From the NCBI GenBank assembly GCA_947379755.1, contig CANCOC010000035.1:1-33792 (forward strand): DNA of 33,792 nt. Reading direction: 5' to 3'. Made by a program: the position numbers and the translations under genes. The notes under the pieces were generated by a model. That model was not told the DNA's origin. It made no database searches and saw nothing but the letters and a program-made list of their open reading frames with translations. Shown piece after piece: positions 24,156 to 32,843 of this stretch (positions are counted from its first letter, which is position 1; each line of letters begins with the position of its first letter). Source of the DNA: Alcaligenaceae bacterium (GTDB lineage Bacteria > Pseudomonadota > Gammaproteobacteria > Burkholderiales > Burkholderiaceae_B).

Positions 24156-25094
24156 TCAAGCTTGTGCAGCCAGCATATCGAGGGCTGCCTGCATGGTTTC
24201 AGGGTCGGTAACGGACATGGCAACCATGTCAGGTTCGATGCGCTTGACCATGCCCGACAGTACCTTACCGGGGCCACACTCGACAACATGGGTTATACCC
24301 TGTTGCTTCATCGCCTGAACCAGCTCAACCCAACGCACAGCGTGCCATGCCTGGCGGACCAGGGCATCACGAATGGCATCAGGATCCTGCTGCACCAGCA
24401 CATCCACATTATTGATCACAGGCACTTTAGGTGCCTGTACGCCGATGCCTGCCAGCGCCCGTGAGAGCACTTCTGCGGCGGGCTTGAGCAGGCTTGAGTG
24501 AAATGGCGCAGACACTGGCAACAGCATTGCACGCTTGGCACCCAGAGCCTTGGCGGCCACCATCGCGCGCTGTACGGCTGTTGCATGGCCCGCAATGACC
24601 ACTTGTGCAGGCGCATTAAAATTTACCGCTTCGACGATTTCACCTTCGGCCGCCTGCGCGCAAGCGGCCACGACCAGATCATCATCCAGACCAAGGACGG
24701 CAGCCATCGCACCCGTCCCGACAGGCACGGCCGCCTGCATGGCATCCGCACGGATGCGCACCAGGCGCACTGCGTCAGCCAGCGCAAGCGATCCCGCAGC
24801 GGTCAGTGCCGAGTATTCACCCAGACTATGGCCTGCCATCATCGAAGCTGCCGGTCCACCTGCCGCACACCAGGCGGCATACATGGCCACACCAGCAGTC
24901 AGCATCGCTGGCTGTGTGTTGGTTGTCAGACTGAGCTGCTCAGCGGGCCCCTGGGCCATCAGCGCACCAAGGTCTTCACCGAGCGCTGCCGAAGCCTCGG
25001 CAATGACTTGCATTGCCGCAGGATGCGCCGACCAGGCATCCATCATGCCCACTGATTGAGATCCCTGCCCTGGAAATACAAATGCAAATTTCAT
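24156..25094 (-). CDS. fabD: Malonyl-CoA:ACP transacylase
   Basis: The product of 312 residues (309 in E. coli) loads malonyl groups onto ACP. GQGSQ at 9-13, the nucleophile Ser90 in AGHSLGEYSAL, and His199 in VSAPFHSSLLKPA are all present. VVECGPGKVLSGMVKR near the C-terminus is also typical. The start at 25094 (MKFAFVFPGQGSQ) is fixed by the family N-terminus. The ribosome site is weak, so expression may depend on the upstream fabH message. It lies 37 bases after fabH. Confidence 0.97.
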   Translation of the reverse strand: MKFAFVFPGQGSQSVGMMDAWSAHPAAMQVIAEASAALGEDLGALMAQGPAEQLSLTTNTQPAMLTAGVAMYAAWCAAGGPAASMMAGHSLGEYSALTAAGSLALADAVRLVRIRADAMQAAVPVGTGAMAAVLGLDDDLVVAACAQAAEGEIVEAVNFNAPAQVVIAGHATAVQRAMVAAKALGAKRAMLLPVSAPFHSSLLKPAAEVLSRALAGIGVQAPKVPVINNVDVLVQQDPDAIRDALVRQAWHAVRWVELVQAMKQQGITHVVECGPGKVLSGMVKRIEPDMVAMSVTDPETMQAALDMLAAQA

Positions 25095-25131
25095 ATGATC
25101 GACATTCAACTCAAAGCTGTTTAGGAAAAGG

Positions 25132-26118
25132 TTACATCCGAACCAACACAGAACCCCAGGTAAAACCACCCCCGACGCCCTGGAGCAACACAAGCTGCCC
25201 CGCCTGAACCCGACCATCGCGCCGCGCAACATCCAGCGCAAGCGGTACGCTCGCGGCCGAAGTGTTGGCATGCTGATCCACTGTAATCACAACCTTTTCG
25301 AGCGGCACATCAAGCTTGCGCGCAAGAAAAGTCAAAATGCGTAAATTAGCCTGGTGTGGAATCATCCAGTCGAGATCTGCAAGCGTCAGGCCGGCCTGTG
25401 CAACCACTGAGCGCGCCGAGCGATCCAGCACAGTGACAGCCTGTTTGAAAACAGCCTGGCCATCCATGCGCAGGAACGGATCACCCGTCACCTGTCCATA
25501 TGCCACATTGCCTGCTGCCGCCAGAATATGAGTCTGACTGCCATCAGCATGCAATTCGGAGGCCAGAATCCCAGGGGTATCACTGCCTTTGAGCACGACA
25601 GCACCTGCACCATCACCGAATAACACACAGGTCCCGCGGTCATTCCAGTCAAGGATACTGGAGAAGACCTCAGCGCCAATGACCAGTGCGCAACGCGCTT
25701 TTCCAGCACGAATAAAACACTCCGCCGTGGTCAGTGCATAGACAAAACCGCTGCACACTGCCTGCACGTCAAACGCCGCAGCACCCTTGTTACCCAGGTT
25801 TGCCTGCACCAGGCAAGCAGTGCTTGGAAAGACGAAATCGGGAGTGGAGGTGGCGAGGATGATCAGATCGACTTCGCTCGCATCGACGCCGGCATCTGCC
25901 AGCGCGCGCTGTGCAGCTTGCGTGGCAAGCGTACTGGTTTTAAAACCACGTTCTGCGATATAACGCTGGCGAATACCCGTGCGTTCAACGATCCACTGGT
26001 CCGAGGTTTCGATCTGGCGTGTTGCCATATCGGCAGCGAGGTCATCATTCGTGACCAGTTTGGGCGGCAAGGCGCTGCCTGTACCAACGATACGTGCAAA
26101 GGACATGGACGAACTCAT
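25132..26118 (-). CDS. fabH: Beta-ketoacyl-ACP synthase III
   Basis: The product of 328 residues starts fatty acid synthesis by condensing acetyl-CoA with malonyl-ACP. The Cys122-His255-Asn285 triad appears in [19 protein letters not shown] and [10 protein letters not shown] prefer the ATG at 26118, overlapping the plsX stop (ATGA), with GGAGA 8 bases upstream. A start at 26106 ([11 protein letters not shown]) would match E. coli more closely. The C-terminus ends with the expected GGGFTWGS loop. Confidence 0.97.
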   Translation of the reverse strand: MSSSMSFARIVGTGSALPPKLVTNDDLAADMATRQIETSDQWIVERTGIRQRYIAERGFKTSTLATQAAQRALADAGVDASEVDLIILATSTPDFVFPSTACLVQANLGNKGAAAFDVQAVCSGFVYALTTAECFIRAGKARCALVIGAEVFSSILDWNDRGTCVLFGDGAGAVVLKGSDTPGILASELHADGSQTHILAAAGNVAYGQVTGDPFLRMDGQAVFKQAVTVLDRSARSVVAQAGLTLADLDWMIPHQANLRILTFLARKLDVPLEKVVITVDQHANTSAASVPLALDVARRDGRVQAGQLVLLQGVGGGFTWGSVLVRM

Positions 26119-27185
26119 AAAGAGTCTCCGAGACAATCGGTTTCGTGCATTGTATGGGCGAGAGTCAGTTCTGCAATGGCGGTGGTTGTGCGTTCCAGCA
26201 GGCCATTGGCAACTGCTTCGCGCGCACGCTGCAAGGCAAAGCCAAACGCAAAGACGTCTGCCGAGCCATGGCTTTTAATCACCACGCCCCGCAGACCCAA
26301 CAAGGCTGCGCCATTGTAGCGACGATTATCCAGACGCTGACGAAAACGATTCAGAACGGGCATGGCCAAAACAGCCATCACCCTGGTGAAAATATTACGC
26401 TTGAATTCTTCGCGCAGCATGTTGCCAAACAAACGCGAGATCCCTTCAGCGGTTTTAAGTGCAACATTACCGACAAAGCCGTCACAGACCACAACGTCCA
26501 CGGTACCTTTAAAGACATCGTCGCCTTCGACATTGCCATAAAAGTTCAGGGAACTATTGCGCAAGAGCTCACCGGCCTGCTTGACGATTTCGTTACCTTT
26601 GATAATTTCCTCACCGATGTTGAGCAAACCAACCGAAGGAGAGGCACCCGCCTTGCCGACCTGCGCAAGTGCTGTGCCCATTATGGCAAACTGCAACAAG
26701 TGCTCAGGCGTGCAATCAACGTTGGCGCCCAGATCCAGCACGGTGGTCGTGCCACCGCTCTGAGTCGGCAATGCTGAAGCAATCGCGGGACGATCGATAC
26801 CTGGAATGGTTTTCAGCACGTAGCGTGAGATTGCCATCCATGCACCGGTGTTACCTGCGGACACGCATGCATCTGCCAAACCATCCTTGACTGCCTGGGC
26901 AGCCACACGCATGGATGAGTCTTTTTTGCGGCGCAATGCAACCTCAACAGGATCATCCATGCTCACAACATCTGAGGCAGGAAGAATTCTGTAACGCGAC
27001 GGGGCTACATCAGAATATTGTTTGCTCACACGTGAGACAGCAGCTGCAAGCTGATCGGGCAAGCCGACAAGCAACAGTTCTGTGTCTGGAAAACGCCTCG
27101 CGAATTCGAAAGCAGACGGGACAGTGACAGGAATACCTGTATCACCGCCCATGCAGTCGATTGCGATGCGAATTACGGGAGCCAC
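26115..27185 (-). CDS. plsX: Phosphate acyltransferase
   Basis: The product of 356 residues converts acyl-ACP to acyl-phosphate for PlsY in phospholipid synthesis. The N-terminal [11 protein letters not shown] is the family signature, with [12 protein letters not shown] and [18 protein letters not shown] further on. No ATG begins the protein. I take the GTG at 27185 (giving APVIRIAID after Met), while a TTG at 27197 is in frame with about the same weak upstream sequence. It follows rpmF by 51 bases and its stop overlaps fabH. Weak initiation suggests coupling to rpmF translation or to mRNA abundance. Confidence 0.96.
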   Translation of the reverse strand: MAPVIRIAIDCMGGDTGIPVTVPSAFEFARRFPDTELLLVGLPDQLAAAVSRVSKQYSDVAPSRYRILPASDVVSMDDPVEVALRRKKDSSMRVAAQAVKDGLADACVSAGNTGAWMAISRYVLKTIPGIDRPAIASALPTQSGGTTTVLDLGANVDCTPEHLLQFAIMGTALAQVGKAGASPSVGLLNIGEEIIKGNEIVKQAGELLRNSSLNFYGNVEGDDVFKGTVDVVVCDGFVGNVALKTAEGISRLFGNMLREEFKRNIFTRVMAVLAMPVLNRFRQRLDNRRYNGAALLGLRGVVIKSHGSADVFAFGFALQRAREAVANGLLERTTTAIAELTLAHTMHETDCLGDSL

Positions 27186-27236
27186 GTGCTCGAACAAAGC
27201 GGTGCGTGTGGGCGAAATCAGCCCGTCAACCGCGAG

Positions 27237-27419
27237 TTATTCGTCAGCTTTGGTCTTGAGGACCTTACGACCACGATAAAAGCCTGTTGGGCTGATATGG
27301 TGACGAATATGCTGCTCACCCGTGTTCGGCTCAATAGCCGTTGACGGATTCGTCAAAAAGTCGTGTGAACGGTGCATACCGCGCTTGGATGGTGATTTTT
27401 TGTTTTGCTGAACAGCCAT
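27237..27419 (-). CDS. rpmF: 50S ribosomal protein L32
   Basis: The product of 60 residues shows the L32 pattern [20 protein letters not shown] and the C-terminal [15 protein letters not shown]. The paired zinc cysteines found in some L32 proteins are absent, the common cysteine-free form. AGGAG lies 5 bases before the ATG. Its place between yceD and plsX is conserved from E. coli to betaproteobacteria and ties ribosome and lipid synthesis in one operon. Confidence 0.98.
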   Translation of the reverse strand: MAVQQNKKSPSKRGMHRSHDFLTNPSTAIEPNTGEQHIRHHISPTGFYRGRKVLKTKADE

Positions 27420-27472
27420 GACAACTCCTGTAGATCGGCGAATTGTACGCCAACCATCTTAATAACAATCAA

Positions 27473-28141
27473 CTAACCCTTTGTTTTGAGCTGACCCAGC
27501 ACCGCGAACGGCGATGGGGGCTCTTCCCCGCCAGCATCATCAGAAATTTCACTTTCTGTTTCTGCCATGTCCGTACACATTTCGTGTCTTGGGACATAGG
27601 GCACTTCCAAAATCAATTCATCTTCAATCAGATCCAGCATATCGAGCTGGCGGGATCCAACAATTTTTTCTGGCTGATCCAGGTTGACATCGTCAAGCAG
27701 GTCGCCATCCAGATCCGACTCTCGCTTGACGAGGTCAAAAACTGTTTGCCGGTCAATTGGCAACAAAAGCGGTCCCAGACAACGCTGACACTCAAGCAGC
27801 AAAGTAGCCTGTACAGTCAATATCAGCTGTAGCTTGCCGACGGCGCTGAGCCTGCCTTGCAAGATATAGCGTACTAAACCAGGCCCTTGCGGGGCACTGG
27901 ACAAAGCTGTTAATTCAACATCCGGCTGATCTGCCAGACCATCAAGTAAACGTTGCAAGCGATGCACACTCAACACACCCGTCTGGATGCGGCCGCGCCT
28001 CGCAAACTCAAATGCATCAATCAAACCCGGCACGCCAAGTACGCAGTGGGCAACAGAGTTTGCACCCTCCTGCCCAGTCGCGTGAGCCTGGACTGCGTTC
28101 TCGCCTGAGGTATGACCTGATTCTGGATGACTTGAGTTCAT
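27473..28141 (-). CDS. yceD: YceD/DUF177 family protein (23S rRNA accumulation)
   Basis: The product of 222 residues includes the DUF177 core: LTVQATLLLECQRCLGPLLLPID, with the paired cysteines of the family. An acidic region follows (LIEDELILEVPYVPRHE), and the C-terminal PSPFAVLGQLK motif is diagnostic. Bacterial YceD affects 23S rRNA levels; its biochemical role is not established. The N-terminus (residues 1-30, rich in Ser, His and Glu) is an extension with no recognised motif. The ATG at 28141 lacks a clear ribosome site and instead overlaps the stop of a 6-codon mini-ORF (28138-28158). It heads the leftward ribosomal-lipid operon and is divergent from maf. Confidence 0.93.
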   Translation of the reverse strand: MNSSHPESGHTSGENAVQAHATGQEGANSVAHCVLGVPGLIDAFEFARRGRIQTGVLSVHRLQRLLDGLADQPDVELTALSSAPQGPGLVRYILQGRLSAVGKLQLILTVQATLLLECQRCLGPLLLPIDRQTVFDLVKRESDLDGDLLDDVNLDQPEKIVGSRQLDMLDLIEDELILEVPYVPRHEMCTDMAETESEISDDAGGEEPPSPFAVLGQLKTKG

Positions 28142-28158
28142 TTTTTGCTTGGGTTCAT
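28138..28158 (-). CDS. Putative 6-codon leader ORF coupled to yceD
   Basis: The minus strand reads ATG-AAC-CCA-AGC-AAA-AAA-TGA. GAG lies 6 bases upstream of its ATG, a better site than yceD itself has. Its TGA overlaps the yceD ATG by 4 bases (ATGA). The surrounding sequence is a near-repeat: ATGAACCCAAGC and ATGAACTCAAGT lie 17 bases apart. It could serve to bring ribosomes to yceD; whether it is translated is unknown. Confidence 0.3.
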   Translation of the reverse strand: MNPSKK

Positions 28159-28198
28159 TATTTGCTCACCCGCTTTAATAAAAGCAGCAAAGCAAGAG

Positions 28199-28228
28199 AT
28201 AATAGCGTGTTTACCCTGTTTTCGTCAA
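28199..28228 (-). promoter_or_regulatory. Sigma-70-type promoter for the yceD-rpmF-plsX-fab operon
   Basis: On the minus strand TTGACG (28223-28228) and TATTAT (28199-28204) are separated by 18 bases. Initiation would fall near 28192, giving about a 50-base leader before yceD. The opposite strand carries GATAAT at 28198-28203, a possible -10 for maf, so the divergent promoters may overlap. Confidence 0.7.
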
Positions 28229-28242
28229 TTTCAAACACCACC

Positions 28243-28848
28243 ATGACTGTATCACCACCCCCTCTTATTCTTGCTTCAACGTCTGCCTACCGGCGCGAGC
28301 TCCTCGAAAGGCTAAGAATTTCATTTTCCGTGGTAGCTCCAGAAGTCGACGAAACACCCCTGCCACACGAACTCCCTGGGCAGCTTGCTCTGCGTCTGGC
28401 AATAGAAAAAGCTCGCGCAGTGGCCGCACGACACCCGGATTCGATTGTGATTGGCGCCGATCAGGCGGCCTGTCTGCACGACAAGCCGCTTGGCAAACCT
28501 GGAAACATCATCACCGCTCGGCAACAGTTGCGGCAGCTTTCCGGCCAGTCTGTGGTCTTCCATAGCGCAATGGCCGTCATCCTGGGGCCAGACATCGCGC
28601 ATGCGGACATCACCACCACATGTGTGTTCCGCACTTTGTCAGACGCAGCGATTGACCGCTACATCGCGATCGATCAGCCATTTGATACCGCTGGCAGTGC
28701 CAAGGCAGAATGCCTGGGCATCGCATTGATGCAAAGTATGCACAGCTCAGATCCAACCGCAATTATAGGTTTGCCACTGATCGAACTGACCCGCATGCTG
28801 ACCCATTTTGGTCTCGACCCCCTCCTGCACGCTCAGACACCCAAATGA
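28243..28848 (+). CDS. yceF: Maf-family nucleotide pyrophosphatase, YceF type
   Basis: The product of 201 residues hydrolyses non-canonical nucleoside triphosphates. YceF homologues prefer 7-methyl-GTP. The Maf signature begins at once (LILASTSAYRRELLERL, with the S-T-S-x-x-R motif), then APEVDETPLP and VIGADQAACL, with the catalytic aspartate in GADQ. GKP follows. The ATG at 28243 is set by the family N-terminus; no ribosome site is evident. It is divergent from yceD, the same partnership as in E. coli. Its stop overlaps the next gene (ATGA). Confidence 0.93.
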   Translation: MTVSPPPLILASTSAYRRELLERLRISFSVVAPEVDETPLPHELPGQLALRLAIEKARAVAARHPDSIVIGADQAACLHDKPLGKPGNIITARQQLRQLSGQSVVFHSAMAVILGPDIAHADITTTCVFRTLSDAAIDRYIAIDQPFDTAGSAKAECLGIALMQSMHSSDPTAIIGLPLIELTRMLTHFGLDPLLHAQTPK

Positions 28849-29576
28849 CCACATCCAGAACACCAGCCAAAGGCACCCTTCATCTCATCCCTGTCGGATT
28901 GGGCGATGCCCCGGTCAATGACTGGCTGCCTGCTCAGGTACAGTCCGTCGCTGGCGGACTCAGACTCTACATTGCCGAAAATGCAAAAACTGCCCGGGCT
29001 TTTTTGAAACTGACCCCACTGGCGCACGCACTGCAGGATGTCACCATTCATGAGCTCGGCCCCCGTGTCGATGACGCTGCGCTACAAGCCTGGATGCAGC
29101 CACTGCATGCCGGGCAAGATATTGGCCTGGTTTCCGAAGCTGGCTGCCCTGCGGTGGCTGATCCAGGTGCGCGCGCAGTTGAAATTGCTCATAAATGGGG
29201 AATCACAGTCAAACCATGGGTCGGCCCATCCTCGATCCTGCTGGGCCTGATGGCGAGCGGACTGGATGGGCAACGCTTTGCTTTTCACGGCTATGCGCCT
29301 GTCGACAGCGCTGAGCGTGTCAAACAGTTAAAAGTCTGGGAGCAGGTCTCTGCCAAACAGAAACAGACGCAATTACTGATCGAAACGCCCTATCGCAATC
29401 ACGCCATGTTTGCCAGCCTGACTGAACACCTCAAAGGCAACACACGCCTGTGCATTGCACGCGCACTCACCACGCCAGAGGAATGGATCCGCACCATGAC
29501 CGTCGCGCAATGGAAGGCACAGCCCGCACCGTTGCTTGATAAGCACCCCACTTTATTTTTATTTCTTGCCACATGA
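28845..29576 (+). CDS. RsmI-like SAM-dependent methyltransferase (tetrapyrrole methylase fold)
   Basis: The product of 243 residues has the TP-methylase fold seen in RsmI: LHLIPVGLGD at the start, GLVSEAGCPAVADPGA in the middle, and VGPSSILLGLMASGL in the second half. It is shorter than RsmI (about 285), and its N-terminus lacks the usual GNLGD loop. It is therefore probably the diverged RsmI paralogue rather than the 16S C1402 enzyme itself. The methylated target is not known. Overlaps of four bases with both yceF and the amidase gene (ATGA twice) imply one coupled message. Confidence 0.85.
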   Translation: MTTSRTPAKGTLHLIPVGLGDAPVNDWLPAQVQSVAGGLRLYIAENAKTARAFLKLTPLAHALQDVTIHELGPRVDDAALQAWMQPLHAGQDIGLVSEAGCPAVADPGARAVEIAHKWGITVKPWVGPSSILLGLMASGLDGQRFAFHGYAPVDSAERVKQLKVWEQVSAKQKQTQLLIETPYRNHAMFASLTEHLKGNTRLCIARALTTPEEWIRTMTVAQWKAQPAPLLDKHPTLFLFLAT

Positions 29577-30421
29577 AAACCTCTACGCTGATTCAACGCA
29601 TTGCCCTGAGTATTCTTGTCCTGATTCTTGCTGGATGCGCATCCAGCGGCCGCTACCCGGTCGACGATTCGCTTAAAGCTCAGGGTAAAAACAGCCGCAT
29701 TGACATGATCGTGCTGCACTACACAGCATCTTCAAAGCCAACCGCCCTGATGGTACTGACCAATCGTGATGTCAGCGCACATTACGTCGTCAGCGATGAC
29801 AAACGGCCTGTTGTTTACCGGCTGGTAGATGAGAACATGAGCGCCTGGCATGCGGGCGAAAGCAGCTGGTATGGCCGCACTTATATCAATCCGCGATCGA
29901 TTGGTATCGAGATTGTGCATCCTGGGTGGGAGCGCAATGCCAACGGGGCCATGGGCGCACCCTTCCCGCCCGCACAAATTGATACAGTGATTGCGCTGAC
30001 GCAGGACCTCGCCAGACGCTACGGTATAAACCCAGAAAATATTATCGGTCACAGCGATGTGGCACCCTTGCGCAAGCAGGATCCTGGCCCTTCATTCCCG
30101 TGGAAGCAACTCGCCCAGGCCGGTGTCGGAAGATGGTTTAACGAAACAGCGGCCGAGACGTACGAAGCGGACTTTATGAAAAAAGGTGTGCCTGATGCAA
30201 AATGGTGGCAAACCCAACTCAAGCGGGTGGGTTATAGCGTGCCAGAAACCGGCGTACTGGATACCAATACACGCCACATCATTTCAGCTTTTCAAATGCA
30301 CTACAGACCCGAGTTGGTCAATGGCAAGCCAGATGCACAAACTGCTGCGCGCCTGCTCGCACTGCCGACGAACGGCTCAGGACTGGCGGTATCAACCGGC
30401 ATGCAAGCTGGTCAGCGCTAG
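29573..30421 (+). CDS. amiD: AmiD-like N-acetylmuramoyl-L-alanine amidase lipoprotein
   Basis: The product of 282 residues is an outer-membrane-type lipoprotein: the lipobox LILAGC puts the lipidated Cys at residue 22. The Amidase_2 domain spans about 38-180. Zinc ligands are probably His49 (VLHYTAS), His160 (IIGHSDVAP) and Asp170 (RKQDPGPSFPW), with Glu113 and Lys168 catalytic. A peptidoglycan-binding domain follows at about 205-265 (TQLKRVGYSVPETGVLD through GKPDAQTAARLLAL). It cleaves the amide between MurNAc and the stem peptide from the periplasmic side. The layout matches E. coli AmiD rather than cytoplasmic AmpD. It ends the operon; the next gene is convergent. Confidence 0.9.
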   Translation: MKTSTLIQRIALSILVLILAGCASSGRYPVDDSLKAQGKNSRIDMIVLHYTASSKPTALMVLTNRDVSAHYVVSDDKRPVVYRLVDENMSAWHAGESSWYGRTYINPRSIGIEIVHPGWERNANGAMGAPFPPAQIDTVIALTQDLARRYGINPENIIGHSDVAPLRKQDPGPSFPWKQLAQAGVGRWFNETAAETYEADFMKKGVPDAKWWQTQLKRVGYSVPETGVLDTNTRHIISAFQMHYRPELVNGKPDAQTAARLLALPTNGSGLAVSTGMQAGQR

Positions 30422-30444
30422 CAAAGAAAGGCCGATATGAGGAC

Positions 30445-30468
30445 CTGGCTGCGACTGGCTGCGACTGG
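30445..30468. repeat. Short tandem repeat of 10 bp, 2.4 copies
   Basis: CTGGCTGCGA occurs at 30445-30454 and 30455-30464, with CTGG beginning a third copy. It lies in the 71-base spacer between convergent amiD and msrQ. No hairpin with a T-run is seen here, so neither gene has an evident intrinsic terminator in the spacer. Confidence 0.8.
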
Positions 30469-30492
30469 ACGTGGCGATGGGATGCGATGCGC

Positions 30493-31098
30493 TCAAGTCT
30501 TGCGTGACTTCCAGCGATACAGGCGCCAGCCCAGCAAGCCTGCCATACACAACGCATAGATCGAAACTGTTGAAAAGTCGCTTTTACCGGACTTATGCCA
30601 CCAGTAGTGCAGAATAGCGAGCAAGCCAATCAGATAAATCAGCCGGTGCACGCTTTGCCAACGGCTGCCGAGCCGACGCATCCAGCCGCGGGTCGAGGTC
30701 ACCGCCAATACCGACATTGTCAGAAAAGCAGCCATTCCGACCATAATGAATGGACGCTTCCAGACATCCGCAAGCATGGCCTGCAACTCAAAACCCTGAT
30801 CCCACCAGGACCAGGCCATGGCGTGCAGCACGGCATAAAAAAATGTAAATAAGCCGCACATGCGTCGCCAGCGCAACAGCGCGGGCTGCCTGAGCCATTG
30901 ACGCAGTGGCGAGATCGACAAGGTTACCAACAGACAGACAAGCGTCCAGGTCCCTGCTGAGCGCGTCAGGAACTCTGTCGGATTGGCAGTCAGTCCATTG
31001 TTCAGACCCAGCCAGATCCAGCGAAAAACAGGATACAGACCCAGAGTGAACAGCGCCAACTTGGCACGATCCACTGTTTGTACAGATAAAGATTTCAC
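30493..31098 (-). CDS. msrQ: MsrQ, haem-binding membrane subunit of periplasmic methionine sulfoxide reductase
   Basis: The product of 201 residues is a six-helix inner-membrane cytochrome b-type protein (FRD/YedZ family). Helices include WTLVCLLVTLSISPLRQWL and MCGLFTFFYAVLHAMAWSW. Haem ligands are expected among the His residues in AVLHAMAW, QSVHRLIYL and AILHYWWHK. It passes quinol electrons to MsrP. Start codons are non-ATG: I take GTG 31098 (VKSLSVQ, with GAG 7 bases upstream). A TTG at 31110 would overlap the msrP stop (TTGA). Coupling to msrP is likely either way. Confidence 0.92.
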   Translation of the reverse strand: MKSLSVQTVDRAKLALFTLGLYPVFRWIWLGLNNGLTANPTEFLTRSAGTWTLVCLLVTLSISPLRQWLRQPALLRWRRMCGLFTFFYAVLHAMAWSWWDQGFELQAMLADVWKRPFIMVGMAAFLTMSVLAVTSTRGWMRRLGSRWQSVHRLIYLIGLLAILHYWWHKSGKSDFSTVSIYALCMAGLLGWRLYRWKSRKT

Positions 31099-31106
31099 GC
31101 GCAATC

Positions 31107-32075
31107 TCAAAAGTTTTTACGCAGATCCATCCCCTGATAAAGCGAGGCCACCTCGTTGCCATATCCGTTAAACATCAGCGTCTTGCGCTTGGGCGCAAAC
31201 AGACCATCTTCACCGATCCGGCGCTCGGTCGCCTGACTCCAGCGCGGATGTGAAACCTCCGGATTCACGTTGGAATAGAAGCCATATTCGCTTGGAATCG
31301 ATTTCATCCAGCTGCTGGCAGGCTGTTTTTCAACAAAGCGAATCGCAACAATGGATTTTGCGGATTTAAAGCCATACTTCCACGGCACAACCAGGCGCAC
31401 AGGCGCACCATTCTGGTTGGGCAACACCTTGCCATACATCCCCATTGTCAGCATGGTCAAGGGGTGCATGGCCTCATCCAGGCGCAAACCTTCTACGTAG
31501 GGCCAATCAATGGAACGTGCCCCCAGGCCGGGCATATTGTTCGGCTGCACGTCGCTCACGAATTGAACATACTTGGCATTACCTGTGGGCTGGACTTGTT
31601 TAAGCAACTCAGACAAGGAATAGCCAACCCAGGGGATGACCATTGACCAGCCCTCCACACAGCGCATCCGGTAGACGCGTTCTTCGAGCGGTGCGAGTTT
31701 GCGCAAGGCGTCAATATCAAACGTTTTAGGTGCAACGACCTCGCCCTCGATTTTCACGGTCCACGGCGAGGTCTTGAGTGTGTGGGCGTAGTTGGAAGGA
31801 TCTGCCTTATCCATACCAAATTCGTAGTAGTTGTTGTAGGTGGTTGCGTCTTTTTCGGGAGTAGACGGATCCATGACAACATACTGAGCGGATCGCTTGG
31901 CTGCAAGCGCGGCAAGCGCTGGGGGACTGGCGGCAAGACCCAGAGCTGGCAGACCGCCCAGTGCGCCTGAGGCCATGGCGATCCCCGCTGTTTTCATCCA
32001 GTCGCGGCGACTCAGCCAGACTTCTTCAGGGGTAATTTCGGAGGCGCGAATGCGTGGATATCGATCGTTTGACAC
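31107..32075 (-). CDS. msrP: MsrP, periplasmic molybdopterin methionine sulfoxide reductase catalytic subunit
   Basis: The product of 322 residues repairs oxidised methionines in envelope proteins. A Tat signal has twin arginines at 23-24 (SRRDWMK) followed by a hydrophobic segment to about residue 50, fitting export of a folded molybdoenzyme. The molybdenum ligand is Cys139 in [27 protein letters not shown] and [17 protein letters not shown] are the conserved cofactor-binding blocks. The start is GTG at 32075 with GGAG 8 bases upstream. Its leader contains two alternative hairpins and a Fur-like sequence. It partners with msrQ directly downstream. Confidence 0.95.
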   Translation of the reverse strand: MSNDRYPRIRASEITPEEVWLSRRDWMKTAGIAMASGALGGLPALGLAASPPALAALAAKRSAQYVVMDPSTPEKDATTYNNYYEFGMDKADPSNYAHTLKTSPWTVKIEGEVVAPKTFDIDALRKLAPLEERVYRMRCVEGWSMVIPWVGYSLSELLKQVQPTGNAKYVQFVSDVQPNNMPGLGARSIDWPYVEGLRLDEAMHPLTMLTMGMYGKVLPNQNGAPVRLVVPWKYGFKSAKSIVAIRFVEKQPASSWMKSIPSEYGFYSNVNPEVSHPRWSQATERRIGEDGLFAPKRKTLMFNGYGNEVASLYQGMDLRKNF

Positions 32076-32102
32076 GGATAGCTCCAGATACAGACAAACA
32101 CA

Positions 32103-32132
32103 GCGGGTTCATAACCCGCACACGGTGCGGGT
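32103..32132 (-). promoter_or_regulatory. Two mutually exclusive hairpins upstream of msrP
   Basis: Three arms lie in a row: GCGGGT (32103-32108), ACCCGC extended to ACCCGCAC (32114-32121), and GTGCGGGT (32125-32132). The plus-strand middle arm can pair either with the left one (5-base loop) or with the right one (8 bp, 3-base loop). The site is about 28-57 bases upstream of the msrP GTG. It may be a switchable RNA leader, or repeated operator half-sites. Confidence 0.5.
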
Positions 32133-32151
32133 CAAATGAGAATCAATTTAA
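32133..32151. promoter_or_regulatory. Possible Fur-like box upstream of msrP
   Basis: The plus strand contains AAATGAGAATCAATTT, which agrees by eye with about 12 of 19 positions of the classical Fur consensus. It is A/T-rich and lies in the spacer between the phosphatase stop and msrP. The match is modest and could be chance in AT-rich DNA. Confidence 0.25.
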
Positions 32152-32186
32152 TACGATTTGATAAGAAAAGGCTATTGAATTCTGTG

Positions 32187-32843
32187 TCAGGTAACGCGAT
32201 CCATGAGCCATCGACGCAAGCCAGGAACATCCTGAACCATCCCGTGTGGAGCACAACTCAGTAATTCTTGCTCAGGGTGGGCGCCGTAAGTCACTCCAAG
32301 ACTATGAACCCCGGCATTAGTCGCCATATTCAGGTCATGTGAGGTGTCACCAACCATGACAACTTGCGAAGGTTCAACCATTAACTCATCCATCAGCTCA
32401 AGAAGCATCCCTGGATGGGGCTTACCAAAGGTTTCATCCGCCGTGCGGGTGGCCTTGAAACGATGATGCAGCGAGGTCGCCGTCAGGGCACGATTCAGAC
32501 CGACCCTGCTTTTACCTGTTGCAACGGCCAGGGTGACACCCGCAGAGTGAAGGTCATCCAGCATCTCTGGCACTCCGTCGAATAACTTGATCTGTGTGTC
32601 GCGAGATAAATAATGGTAGCGATAGCGCTCAAGGAATAAAGGCTCCAGCGAGGCTGTCAGATCCGGTACGGCGCGACGCAAAGCAGGTTCAAGTGACAAG
32701 CCAATGACCCAGGCTGCCTCTGAGACTGAAGGCACACGCAGTTCAAGATCGCGGCAGGCCCCCTGAATCGCCGACACAATGCTGTGCGTGGAATCCATCA
32801 GCGTGCCATCCCAATCAAAAATCACGACGGAATAAGCTTTCAT
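32187..32843 (-). CDS. HAD-family phosphatase (phosphoglycolate phosphatase-like)
   Basis: The product of 218 residues has all four HAD motifs. They are DWDGT with Asp10 and Asp12 (motif I), AVATGKSRVGLN (II), the lysine of FGKPHPG (III) and VMVGDTSHD (IV). A helical cap of the Gph type follows motif I. It hydrolyses a small phosphate ester in the cytoplasm; phosphoglycolate is a family guess. Its ATG overlaps the rluC stop (ATGA, 32840-32843). The rluC-HAD pair is common in Burkholderiales, but the functional link is not known. Confidence 0.92.
   Translation of the reverse strand: MKAYSVVIFDWDGTLMDSTHSIVSAIQGACRDLELRVPSVSEAAWVIGLSLEPALRRAVPDLTASLEPLFLERYRYHYLSRDTQIKLFDGVPEMLDDLHSAGVTLAVATGKSRVGLNRALTATSLHHRFKATRTADETFGKPHPGMLLELMDELMVEPSQVVMVGDTSHDLNMATNAGVHSLGVTYGAHPEQELLSCAPHGMVQDVPGLRRWLMDRVT

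Noticed and set aside
26145-26777. Plus-strand open frame of 210 codons opposite plsX
   Set aside because: Antisense shadow of a conserved gene, without recognisable domains.
30445-30468. 10-bp tandem repeat considered as a CRISPR remnant or attachment site
   Set aside because: Only 2.4 direct copies without spacers, and no integrase or cas gene nearby.
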